Origin: Sphingobacterium chungjuense | Lineage (GTDB): Bacteria > Bacteroidota > Bacteroidia > Sphingobacteriales > Sphingobacteriaceae | NCBI RefSeq assembly: GCF_011316935.1 | Contig: NZ_WLYS01000001.1 | Coordinates: 868,001 to 932,000, forward strand | Length of the DNA stretch: 64,000 bases | Reading direction: 5' to 3' | In this document: positions 17,215-24,612 of the stretch, one piece after another | How positions within the stretch are numbered: position 1 is the first letter of the stretch | How the letters are laid out: the number at the start of each line of letters is the position of its first letter | Made by a program: the position numbers and the translations under genes | The notes under the pieces: generated by a model | What the model saw: the letters and a program-made list of their open reading frames with translations, nothing else | What the model was told of the DNA's origin: nothing | Databases searched by the model: none

Positions 17215-18132
17215 TTATTGTGCCTCGTTTGCACTGGCAGCATCAGGACCGCCTGCAATACCAAGTTCTTCCTCGTGTTTCTTTCTAGCTTCGTTCATTT
17301 GGTCAGTCTGTTTGACCGCAAGAACGATTTTACGCTCTGCACTTTGACGTAACGTTTCGAGCTCTTTCACGTATTTGCTTTCCGGATAGTTTTGCACGAA
17401 GCTCTGATAGTAATCAATAGCATCATTGTAACGCTCTTCTTGACGGAAGAATGCGCTATGCTCAGCAAACATGTACTGAGAGCGTACGATCAAATATTCT
17501 GCCTCTTCTGCATACTTCGTATCAGGATACTGTCTAAGCATACTTTCAAAAGCGATAACGGCCGCTCTAAAATCGGCTGGTTGCGCCATATTGTAATACA
17601 ATTTGGCATTGTCGAAAGCTTTTTTCTCTAACTTATTGCGTAGATTTTGGATCAAATCAGACGCCTCTTCGCTACGCTCTGATTCAGGGTACAAGTTCAC
17701 AAATAGCTGTAGCTCATCAATAGCTTTGTACGTGTTTTCTTGGTCCAGATTGGTGCGGGGAGAATCGATATAAAAGCAGTAGGCCGACATAAAACGGCAT
17801 TCCTCCGCGCGTGCGCTATTCGGATAATTCTGTGCAAATGTTTTGAAGTGGTAGCGAGCAGAAATGTAATCCTTCATACGATACGATGTGTATGCCGTAT
17901 AATAACTTAAATCTTCTGCTTCCGCGCTTGCGCGGTATTTGTTTAGCAAATCGGTAAAAAGAACGGAAGCTTTAGAATACTTTCCTGCTTCGTAATATTT
18001 CACCGCTTCTAGGTATTTCATCTGGATATTGTTACTCGCACGCAACCTCTCAAAGCGACTTTTACAAGCGCCTAGACCCAATACCAGCACCGTGCCGAGA
18101 CAAAAAAACCAGATACGTTTATGTGAAAACAT
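17215..18132 (-). CDS. bamD: Outer membrane protein assembly factor BamD (lipoprotein)
   Basis: BamD is a lipoprotein of the BAM complex that inserts beta-barrel proteins into the outer membrane. The 305-residue product has a signal sequence with the lipobox LGLGAC (Cys23), then TPR-like helical repeats (YEAGKYSKASVLFTDLLNKY, SYYTAYTSYRMKDYISARYHF, AFESMLRQYPDTKYAEEAEYL). The ATG at 18132 is chosen because a TAnnTTTG box ends five bases upstream and it gives a normal signal peptide. The upstream ATG at 18150 adds six charged residues. It is the first gene of a three-gene operon with rpoZ and coaBC. Confidence 0.93.
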   Translation of the reverse strand: MFSHKRIWFFCLGTVLVLGLGACKSRFERLRASNNIQMKYLEAVKYYEAGKYSKASVLFTDLLNKYRASAEAEDLSYYTAYTSYRMKDYISARYHFKTFAQNYPNSARAEECRFMSAYCFYIDSPRTNLDQENTYKAIDELQLFVNLYPESERSEEASDLIQNLRNKLEKKAFDNAKLYYNMAQPADFRAAVIAFESMLRQYPDTKYAEEAEYLIVRSQYMFAEHSAFFRQEERYNDAIDYYQSFVQNYPESKYVKELETLRQSAERKIVLAVKQTDQMNEARKKHEEELGIAGGPDAASANEAQ

Positions 18133-18136
18133 TTTG

Positions 18137-18144
18137 CAAAGATA
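18137..18144 (-). promoter_or_regulatory. -7 promoter element (TATCTTTG) directly before bamD
   Basis: TATCTTTG on the minus strand ends five bases before the ATG at 18132. It predicts a leaderless bamD-rpoZ-coaBC transcript. Confidence 0.55.
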
Positions 18145-18348
18145 CTTCAATTCGTACTAATAATCAATTTATTTTTCGAATCTAAGGTAATTTAATAAAG
18201 TACACAAAACGTTTAGCTATCACCTATTTAACATTCTTTAACTCTGTAAAAACTTTAGTCATTACAGTGTTTTATTAAATGTTCGATACGTAGCTGTTTG
18301 GATAAAATTGACTATCTTTATACCATAATTATAATAGTTAATAGTAAA

Positions 18349-18618
18349 ATGACTTTACACGAGCGAGTTGAGCAGGCATTAGATACCATCAGACCTTATC
18401 TAGAGACAGACGGAGGGAATGTGAGTGTGGAAGAGATTACTGCGGATAATGTTGTGAAGCTAAAATTGCTGGGTGCATGCGCAAACTGCGCCATGAGTAT
18501 CATGACATTTAAAGCAGGTTTGGAGCAAGCCATCAAAAAGGCAGTTCCGGAGATTGTTTCTGTCGAAGCGGTAAACCTAACCGATATGGACGATCCTAAC
18601 GCTACCACACCATACTAA
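18349..18618 (+). CDS. NifU-like (Nfu) C-terminal domain Fe-S scaffold/carrier
   Basis: The 89-residue protein is a stand-alone Nfu domain. It contains TIRPYLETDGGNVSVEEI and the CxxC motif LGACANCAMSIMTFK at about residues 40-54, whose two cysteines bridge a [4Fe-4S] cluster between two subunits. It delivers Fe-S clusters to target proteins. I use the ATG at 18349 (MTLHERVEQ). The in-frame start at 18298 would add a hydrophobic 17-residue stretch that does not belong to the family. No Suf genes are adjacent. Confidence 0.92.
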   Translation: MTLHERVEQALDTIRPYLETDGGNVSVEEITADNVVKLKLLGACANCAMSIMTFKAGLEQAIKKAVPEIVSVEAVNLTDMDDPNATTPY

Positions 18619-18682
18619 ATCTACGTTTTTCCAAATTAGACCTGATTAACACATTTTAACAACGCTACCTGTGGTGATTGTT

Positions 18683-18690
18683 TATTTTTG
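18683..18690 (+). promoter_or_regulatory. -7 promoter element (TATTTTTG) just before a secreted-protein gene
   Basis: TATTTTTG ends eight bases before the ATG at 18698. It supports that start and predicts a very short or absent 5' leader. Confidence 0.5.
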
Positions 18691-18697
18691 TGCATAT

Positions 18698-19357
18698 ATG
18701 GCAAAGGGATTTCCATTTCTTGTTTTTAGTATACTACTCCTAACGGTTTCTTTTGCGCAAGCGCAGAAGAAAGAGATTGTACAGTTCTCTGGCGTGATCA
18801 CGGCAACGGGGACTACTATTGAGGTGCCTTACGTGACCATCATCAATTCAAGTTTTGGGAATCAATTGTTTATTGCCAATCACGAAGGATACTTTACATT
18901 CGTAGCACACAAGGGTGATGTCATTGCTTTTTCTTCCATAGGATATAAGCCCATGACGATTACTGTACCTAATGATATCTCAGGTGACAAATACAGTCTA
19001 AATATTGAAATGGAAAGTTTGGTAGAAGAGCTTCCCATTGTTTCTATCGGGCCGCCTCTGCCTTGGGCTAGTATAGAAGAGTTTACGTTGGCCTTTTTAG
19101 CAATGAATTCTGGTACGGACGAACATCTGAACGCGCGTAGAAATCTTAGTCCTGAAGCTTTGGCCGCGCTTTCTGCAGTTTTGCCGCGTAGTCCAGAAGA
19201 GATGCAGAGTTTTGATGGGCGAATGAATCACATTCAGATGAACAATTCGGGTATCCGCCAAAATGCAACCACACCGTTCCTAAACCCATTTGCTTGGGGA
19301 AGTTTCATCAACCAAATAAAAAGTGGAGACTTTAGTAGAAAACGCCTAAAGTACTAG
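18698..19357 (+). CDS. Secreted protein with carboxypeptidase-regulatory-like (CarboxypepD_reg) domain
   Basis: The 219-residue protein starts with a signal peptide (MAKGFPFLVFSILLLTVSFAQAQ). Residues about 27-110 form a beta-sandwich repeat typical of the carboxypeptidase-D regulatory-like domain (VPYVTIINSSFGNQLFIANH, EGYFTFVAHKGDVIAFSSIGY), which in larger Bacteroidota proteins precedes TonB-dependent receptors. Here no barrel follows. The C-terminal 100 residues are polar and lack a recognisable fold. It probably acts in the periplasm or at the outer membrane; function unknown. Its stop codon directly abuts the stop of the convergent permease gene. Confidence 0.8.
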   Translation: MAKGFPFLVFSILLLTVSFAQAQKKEIVQFSGVITATGTTIEVPYVTIINSSFGNQLFIANHEGYFTFVAHKGDVIAFSSIGYKPMTITVPNDISGDKYSLNIEMESLVEELPIVSIGPPLPWASIEEFTLAFLAMNSGTDEHLNARRNLSPEALAALSAVLPRSPEEMQSFDGRMNHIQMNNSGIRQNATTPFLNPFAWGSFINQIKSGDFSRKRLKY

Positions 19358-20593
19358 CTATTCTTCGTGAAGCCCTACCGAACCAAATCGCTTGATACTC
19401 AATTTTGATGCAGCGTACGAGATTAAGATAGAGGAAAGCATCACGGTAAAAAAAATCAGCGCAAAATCCATATAGCGTACTTCAACCGGATAGGCATCAA
19501 AGAGAGTCTGTCCACCCGTACGTACAAATCCATACTTGATCTGCAGCAAACAAAAGGCAATTCCCAGTCCTATGCCAATCACACTGCCTAATAGCGCAAT
19601 CAGTACTCCTTCAAAGAAAAATATACGTTGAATAAGATTGGCGTCCGCTCCAAAACTCTTTAATATTTGGATATCCTTTTTCTTGTCGATCACTAACATG
19701 GTTAATGATCCGATGATGTTAAAGATCGCGATAACGCCGATGATAGTGACGATAAAGAATACAATCCACTTCTCTGAACTTACCGTCTTGTACAAGGTAG
19801 GGTTCTGCTGCTGCCGGTCTTTGATAATGAAATCGTCACCTAATTCTTTTTGTATAGATCGCTGTATCTTAGTGACGTCCGTAGGATCTTGTAAGAATAG
19901 CTCAATGGCTGACACGCGGTTAGGCTCACTCAAAAGGTCTTTCGCAAAGCTTAGTGACGTAATCACGAGGTCATCAAATCCTTGCTGGAATTTCATGACG
20001 GCAGTGGGCGTGATCCTTCGTACGTTGATCTCATCCATGGGATTGAGATTGCTAACCTGTGGGTTGATATTTTTCTTGGGGATGTATAATGCGATCGCAT
20101 TATCAAATTCTTTGTAGGAAATCTGCAAATTGGTTTGTACCTGAGCACCTATAATCGCGAAATTGGCACTGTCTTCCTGCACCTTATAGTCGCCAAACAG
20201 CAGCATCTCTTCTGTGGCTTGAGTTTGCAAACTTTCTTGCTCCACGCCTTTAATTCTGCCTACGAACTGTTGGTTGCCATATTGCACCAACACGCGATCT
20301 TCCAGAATTTCGCTGTATGATTTGATTGCCTTATTTGAGCGTAGCTCTTTAAATAGAACGCCTTCTGCATCGAATACTTTTCCGGTCGTAGGCTCAATAC
20401 GAAGATCTGGAGAGAACACACTGTATTGCGACAAGATAAACTGCTCCATGCCATTGTAAAACGAAAGTACAATGACTAAAGCGGCGCTACTGACTAGCAC
20501 TCCTACAACGCTGATCGAAGAAATGATATTGATCGCGTTTACAGACTTTTTAGAAAAGAGGTATCGCTTCGCGAAGAATAAAGGCAACTTCAT
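19358..20593 (-). CDS. LolE/LolC-like ABC transporter permease (FtsX family)
   Basis: The 411-residue protein has the MacB/FtsX layout. There is one N-terminal membrane helix (about 22-46), a large periplasmic domain (about 47-270), and three C-terminal helices (about 277-300, 325-350, 375-400). It begins LFFAKRYLFSKKSVNAINIISSIS, the LolC/E signature start. Proteins of this family extract lipoproteins from the inner membrane with an ATPase (LolD) encoded elsewhere. It lies three bases downstream of the MBL hydrolase gene, so the two are probably co-transcribed. Lipoprotein release is inferred from the family. Confidence 0.88.
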   Translation of the reverse strand: MKLPLFFAKRYLFSKKSVNAINIISSISVVGVLVSSAALVIVLSFYNGMEQFILSQYSVFSPDLRIEPTTGKVFDAEGVLFKELRSNKAIKSYSEILEDRVLVQYGNQQFVGRIKGVEQESLQTQATEEMLLFGDYKVQEDSANFAIIGAQVQTNLQISYKEFDNAIALYIPKKNINPQVSNLNPMDEINVRRITPTAVMKFQQGFDDLVITSLSFAKDLLSEPNRVSAIELFLQDPTDVTKIQRSIQKELGDDFIIKDRQQQNPTLYKTVSSEKWIVFFIVTIIGVIAIFNIIGSLTMLVIDKKKDIQILKSFGADANLIQRIFFFEGVLIALLGSVIGIGLGIAFCLLQIKYGFVRTGGQTLFDAYPVEVRYMDFALIFFTVMLSSILISYAASKLSIKRFGSVGLHEE

Positions 20594-20596
20594 GGA

Positions 20597-21238
20597 TTAA
20601 CCTTGGATGAAAGGGTTTGAAGTCTTTTCAAAACCAATCGTAGTAGTTGGTCCGTGACCGGGGTAAACCGTCGTGTTATCGGGCAAGCTGTAAATACGTT
20701 CTTTAATGCTTTGTAATAGTTGACTATGATTTCCTCCGGGAAGGTCGGTGCGTCCAATACTATTGCGAAACAATACATCACCGCCGATCAAAAAATGGTG
20801 CTTAGCAGAGTAAAAACAAAGATGCGCCGGCGAATGTCCTGGCGCCAAGACTACCTCCAAAGTTTCGTCTCCAAAGTTAATGATGTCTTTGTCCGATAGA
20901 AATTGCTCGGCGATGGGTGCTGCATCGTAATTAAAACCCATTTGTGGCGCATAATTCTGCACTTCTAGCAAAACAGGGATTTCGCCTTCATGAAATTGTG
21001 CCATTAATCCAAAGTTGTCATAGACAAATTTGTTGCCCAACACATGATCCACATGGCAGTGTGTGTTCAATAGCAAAACCGGCTTAAGTCCCTTATTACT
21101 GATGAAAGATAGAAAGTGTTGTTCTTCCTGCTTATTGTGCATACCCGGATCTACGATAATACACTCATTCTGCGCATTATATAGAATGAGTGTATTCTCT
21201 TTATAAGGATTGTAAGTAAGGGTCTCAATTGCTATCAT
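20597..21238 (-). CDS. MBL-fold metallo-hydrolase (glyoxalase II-like)
   Basis: The 213-residue protein has the metallo-beta-lactamase metal motif NTHCHVDHVLGN (H-x-H-x-D-H) near residue 60. Other metal ligands are in APGHSPAHLCFY near residue 138 and VYPGHGPTT near residue 192, with the IGGDVLFRNSIGRTDLPGG segment between them. The layout is that of glyoxalase II-like hydrolases, but it is shorter than true GloB, so the substrate is undecided. The ATG at 21238 lies four bases after a TAnnTTTG box. The permease gene follows after three bases. Confidence 0.9.
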   Translation of the reverse strand: MIAIETLTYNPYKENTLILYNAQNECIIVDPGMHNKQEEQHFLSFISNKGLKPVLLLNTHCHVDHVLGNKFVYDNFGLMAQFHEGEIPVLLEVQNYAPQMGFNYDAAPIAEQFLSDKDIINFGDETLEVVLAPGHSPAHLCFYSAKHHFLIGGDVLFRNSIGRTDLPGGNHSQLLQSIKERIYSLPDNTTVYPGHGPTTTIGFEKTSNPFIQG

Positions 21239-21241
21239 CTT

Positions 21242-21249
21242 CAAAAATA
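21242..21249 (-). promoter_or_regulatory. -7 promoter element (TATTTTTG) directly before the MBL gene
   Basis: TATTTTTG on the minus strand ends four bases before the ATG at 21238, predicting a leaderless MBL-permease transcript. Confidence 0.55.
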
Positions 21250-21280
21250 GCAAAATTTAGTGACGAGAAGTAGAATCTGC

Positions 21281-22132
21281 CTATTGTATTAATATTGAAG
21301 CCTGTGTGGACCACGATATCGCTCTTTCATCGCCAGCAGTGAAGCCATTCCAATAGAAACCACAAGTCCTACCGTTAAATACAGATGAAGGGTCGGGATT
21401 TGGTGATGAATTGTCGGTAAATGGTACTGTATAAGCTCCTACAGAACCTTCAAACTGAGGCTCTCCAAGCAATCTCCAGTTAGTGTGACGAACGCCAAAA
21501 GCATGACCCATTTCATGGGCAACAAGAAATACCAATTGCGAATGTGATAATGGGCTTATTGTGCCAGTTGTCCCACGAGTAACAGCAAGATTTATATAAA
21601 CATCACCCGGATTTAGAATCCTATTGTTCACTGTCGGCCACTGTGCAAAGCCACATAAGTTAGCATCCCTTTGATTAGAATACCCAAAGAAATTTATATG
21701 CGCCTGATTAAGTGAATACACTCTTTGAAAATTTAGGTACGTAGTACCGTTGGAATTTGTCAAACTTGAGTAGCTTGCTATTGCTGCCAAAATTGCAGCT
21801 TCTTCACTTGAGTTAAAGCCTCCTAGTGCTGATTGTGGTGCGATATAATATAAAATCAGATTAGGAACACTAGCAGAGCCTGGGGGGTTTGCTATAGCTT
21901 GGCGAGGGGAGGTTTGTGATAGTTTAGATTTAAAAAGTACAATATCGTCCTCGACCCATAAAGTATCTCCTGAAACTTTCATGTTTAAGGTGTCGAAGCC
22001 CAATTTAGTTACTAATGAAGTTAAATTTTCTTCATCTCCTCCGTCATGTTTTTCTTTAAAATCCTTCTGACAGCTTGCGGAAAACAAGAGGCAGGCGACT
22101 ACAGATAGCAGTGTTAAATTTTTGATGTTCAT
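21281..22132 (-). CDS. M57-like (dual-action HEIGH) zinc metalloprotease, lipoprotein
   Basis: The 283-residue product has a signal sequence ending in the lipobox LLFSASC and is therefore a lipoprotein. Near residue 206 it has HEMGHAFGVRH, an HExxHxxGxxH zincin motif with three zinc histidines and the catalytic glutamate. The overall pattern (an N-terminal acidic stretch, the domain from about residue 80, and a C-terminal Gly/Asn/Ser/Trp-rich tail) fits the peptidase M57 family found in Bacteroidota. The start at 22132 gives the signal peptide directly; the in-frame start at 22186 lies upstream of it. It is monocistronic. Substrate unknown. Confidence 0.85.
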   Translation of the reverse strand: MNIKNLTLLSVVACLLFSASCQKDFKEKHDGGDEENLTSLVTKLGFDTLNMKVSGDTLWVEDDIVLFKSKLSQTSPRQAIANPPGSASVPNLILYYIAPQSALGGFNSSEEAAILAAIASYSSLTNSNGTTYLNFQRVYSLNQAHINFFGYSNQRDANLCGFAQWPTVNNRILNPGDVYINLAVTRGTTGTISPLSHSQLVFLVAHEMGHAFGVRHTNWRLLGEPQFEGSVGAYTVPFTDNSSPNPDPSSVFNGRTCGFYWNGFTAGDERAISWSTQASILIQ

Positions 22133-22224
22133 AATGTTTAGTTTTTTAATATGTTGTAAAATAGTGAAAAAACTACACCCAACCAATTAAATTACCTCGT
22201 TTGGGAATTTTTTTTATAAAAACT

Positions 22225-22980
22225 CTATAGAACATCCCAAATCTCCCAATTCTTATCTGCTTGTAGGATCAGCATCTCCAATCCATTTTTGGTTACGGCT
22301 CCCTTTGCTCGTCCTTGCTTTAAAAAAAGTGTCTCTTCTGGATTATAGATTAGGTCGTAGAGGTAATGATCTTTTCCAACTCCATCGTAGGGAATAGGTG
22401 GACAAGCATCTACGTTTGGAAAAGTACCTAATGGGGTGCAATTGATAATCAGACGATGTTCAGCGAGCATGTCTACTGATAGTTCCTCGTAGCTAATGGC
22501 GGAGTCAGATTTGACTCTGCTCACTAACTGAGCCGGAACATTGAGTTTTTTTAGCACGAACAAAACGGCTTTGGCCGCGCCACCATTGCCCAATACCAAT
22601 GCTTTGTTGTGCTTGTCGGGATTCCAATATTTTTTTAAAGATTCCTCAAATCCATATGCATCCGTGTTGTATCCGACCAGCTTCTTTTCGCCCGAAGGAA
22701 GATGATTGATTGTGATGCAGTTTACGGCACCAATTTCTCTAGCTTCCTCCGATAATTCCTGCAAGTACGGCATCACTGCCTGTTTGTACGGAATGGTCAC
22801 ATTACAGCCAACAAAATCAGTATTTTCGTCCGTATAGAGGGTCGGAAAATCTTCGATTTTGGGAATAGGGTATAAATCATAGTCTATTCCCACAATATGT
22901 TCCTTTTCCATCTTCTCCACATAATACTTCTTGGAGAAAGAATGCCCCAGAGGATAGCCGATCAGGCCAAGCTTCTTCAT
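22225..22980 (-). CDS. aroE: Shikimate dehydrogenase
   Basis: AroE reduces 3-dehydroshikimate with NADPH in aromatic amino-acid synthesis. The 251 residues show the substrate site GYPLGHSFSKKYY at the N-terminus, NVTIPYKQAV with the catalytic lysine near residue 66, NTDAYGF near residue 104 and the nucleotide-binding loop LGNGGAAKAV near residue 130. It is slightly shorter than the E. coli enzyme but normal for the phylum. It follows the TPR gene after a 13-base gap on the same strand, so both are likely one transcript. Confidence 0.95.
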   Translation of the reverse strand: MKKLGLIGYPLGHSFSKKYYVEKMEKEHIVGIDYDLYPIPKIEDFPTLYTDENTDFVGCNVTIPYKQAVMPYLQELSEEAREIGAVNCITINHLPSGEKKLVGYNTDAYGFEESLKKYWNPDKHNKALVLGNGGAAKAVLFVLKKLNVPAQLVSRVKSDSAISYEELSVDMLAEHRLIINCTPLGTFPNVDACPPIPYDGVGKDHYLYDLIYNPEETLFLKQGRAKGAVTKNGLEMLILQADKNWEIWDVL

Positions 22981-22993
22981 ATTTGATAGGATC

Positions 22994-24397
22994 TTATCCG
23001 GTGTATTTCTTGATTAGTTCTAAAATGATTTGGTTGCCTTCCAATTGCGGCAGATACTCGAATATGACGTACGCTTTATCAGGGTCTTTAGTTAAAGCAA
23101 TATCTAAAAAGTTCAGCGCTTCATTCAAATTTCCATTCGCGATAAGATAAGCCACAGTACGGTAATACAACAGCGCTTCATCCGGATTGCACTTAATTCC
23201 TTCGGCCATAGATTCAATGGCTGCTTCCAGTTTACCTTGCTCAAATAAGAGCGAAGAATAGTCTAACCAAGCCTCTGCATCGGTGGGATTCAGTTCTACC
23301 ACGCGCGAATAAGCATATTCCGATTCTTCGATCTGATGCAGTTTGTAGCGCGCATCAGCAATTGCAAACCAGATATCTGGGTTTTCTTCGTCTATTTCTA
23401 ACGCTTTCTTGTAATAGTATAGCGATTCGAAATAGCGACCTTCCGAATCCAGCGTTACACCAATCCCAAACCAAGCATCCGCATGTAGCGTATCCAGTTT
23501 CACGGATTTTTCGTAATACTCGCGGGCTTTGGTCATTTTGTCCAGCTTCTCGTAGCATTCACCAATGGCACAGAAGGTTTCGGCACGCGGACTTTCGAAT
23601 TCAAATGTATGTTTAAAGACTTCAATCGCTTCACGGTAACGTTCCAAATTAATTAAAGCATTGCCCTTGTCCAGATAAGCTGGAGAAAAATTCTCTTGTA
23701 TTAAGATCGCGTAATCGTACGCATCAATAGCCTCTTCAAATTTACCTAAATGATGGAAGGCATTCCCCAAATTGTACCACGCCACGAAAGAATAAGGGTC
23801 ACTATCGATGTATTTTTGATAAAAGGATATACTCTCTTCCAATCGATCTAAACGATCATAACATTCAGCAATCGCGTATAGCGCATCAGAATTTTCATTA
23901 TTGAGACTCAACGTCTTTTTGAAAAACTGAATCGCTTTAGATAGATCATTGTTAGATTGATGCATCTGTCCGATCTGAAAATAGATATCGTCCTTAGAAT
24001 CGCTAAGTTCTAGTGCACGGTAAAAGTTTTCCTCTGCTCTGGCAGAATCCCCATACGAGGCAAAAACAGCACCTTTGATCAAGTAAATTTCCGATTCGGA
24101 AGGTTCTAATAGTTCTGCTTTTTCCAATGCTTCTAACGCAAGCGAAAGCTGTTGCATACTAAGTAGCAATTGCGCTTTCCGAATAAAGAAATTGGTCTCG
24201 AAAGGATGTTGGTTCAGGGCAAACTCAGCGACTTGCAATGCTTTTACAGGATCGTTTTTCCCGATATAATATTCAATGATTCCTTCAAAGGCAATCGTGT
24301 CAAAGAAGTACTGATCTTCATTGCGAAGCATTTCCTCATATCGATCCACTGAGTGCTTCTGTTCTTCGGGTGATCCAAAGTCAAAATTTTCTTCCAT
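22994..24397 (-). CDS. Tetratricopeptide-repeat protein
   Basis: The 467-residue protein is almost entirely TPR repeats of 34 residues (for example AIQFFKKTLSLNNENSDALY, AIDAYDYAILIQENFSPAYL, SLYYYKKALEIDEENPDIWF). It has no signal peptide and no membrane helix, so it is a cytoplasmic scaffold. The TPR-aroE gene order is conserved in Sphingobacteriaceae by my recollection, but there is no known link to shikimate synthesis. The chosen ATG (24397) is preceded by AGGAG 14 bases upstream, an unusual Shine-Dalgarno-like sequence for this phylum. Function unknown. Confidence 0.85.
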   Translation of the reverse strand: MEENFDFGSPEEQKHSVDRYEEMLRNEDQYFFDTIAFEGIIEYYIGKNDPVKALQVAEFALNQHPFETNFFIRKAQLLLSMQQLSLALEALEKAELLEPSESEIYLIKGAVFASYGDSARAEENFYRALELSDSKDDIYFQIGQMHQSNNDLSKAIQFFKKTLSLNNENSDALYAIAECYDRLDRLEESISFYQKYIDSDPYSFVAWYNLGNAFHHLGKFEEAIDAYDYAILIQENFSPAYLDKGNALINLERYREAIEVFKHTFEFESPRAETFCAIGECYEKLDKMTKAREYYEKSVKLDTLHADAWFGIGVTLDSEGRYFESLYYYKKALEIDEENPDIWFAIADARYKLHQIEESEYAYSRVVELNPTDAEAWLDYSSLLFEQGKLEAAIESMAEGIKCNPDEALLYYRTVAYLIANGNLNEALNFLDIALTKDPDKAYVIFEYLPQLEGNQIILELIKKYTG

Positions 24398-24555
24398 AGT
24401 ACAGTATCTCCTAATGGTTGACAAGCAACGTTAATCCGTTGCGTTGAAATGAAGATAAACGTTTTCGGGCTCAAATTATCCCGATTGTTTTCCACATTTA
24501 CACATTAGACTGTAAACGAGTTACATTGTTTAATGTCGGAAATCATAGAAAACAG

Positions 24556-24583
24556 AAAAGCCGACTCGTAAGAGTCGGCTTTC
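24556..24583 (-). terminator. Intrinsic terminator of the ompA-like gene
   Basis: AAAGCCGACTC (24557-24567) pairs with GAGTCGGCTTT (24572-24582) around a GTAA tetraloop. On the minus strand the hairpin is followed by TTTTCTGTTTTC. It sits 30 bases past the stop of the abundant OmpA-type protein and should insulate the TPR-aroE unit. Confidence 0.85.
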
Positions 24584-24612
24584 TTATGTTGATAATCAAC
24601 GCTAGGCGTTAA

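Noticed and set aside
18298..18348. A 17-residue hydrophobic extension of the Nfu protein
   Set aside because: The extra sequence is not found in Nfu domains, and the ATG at 18349 gives the family-typical start.
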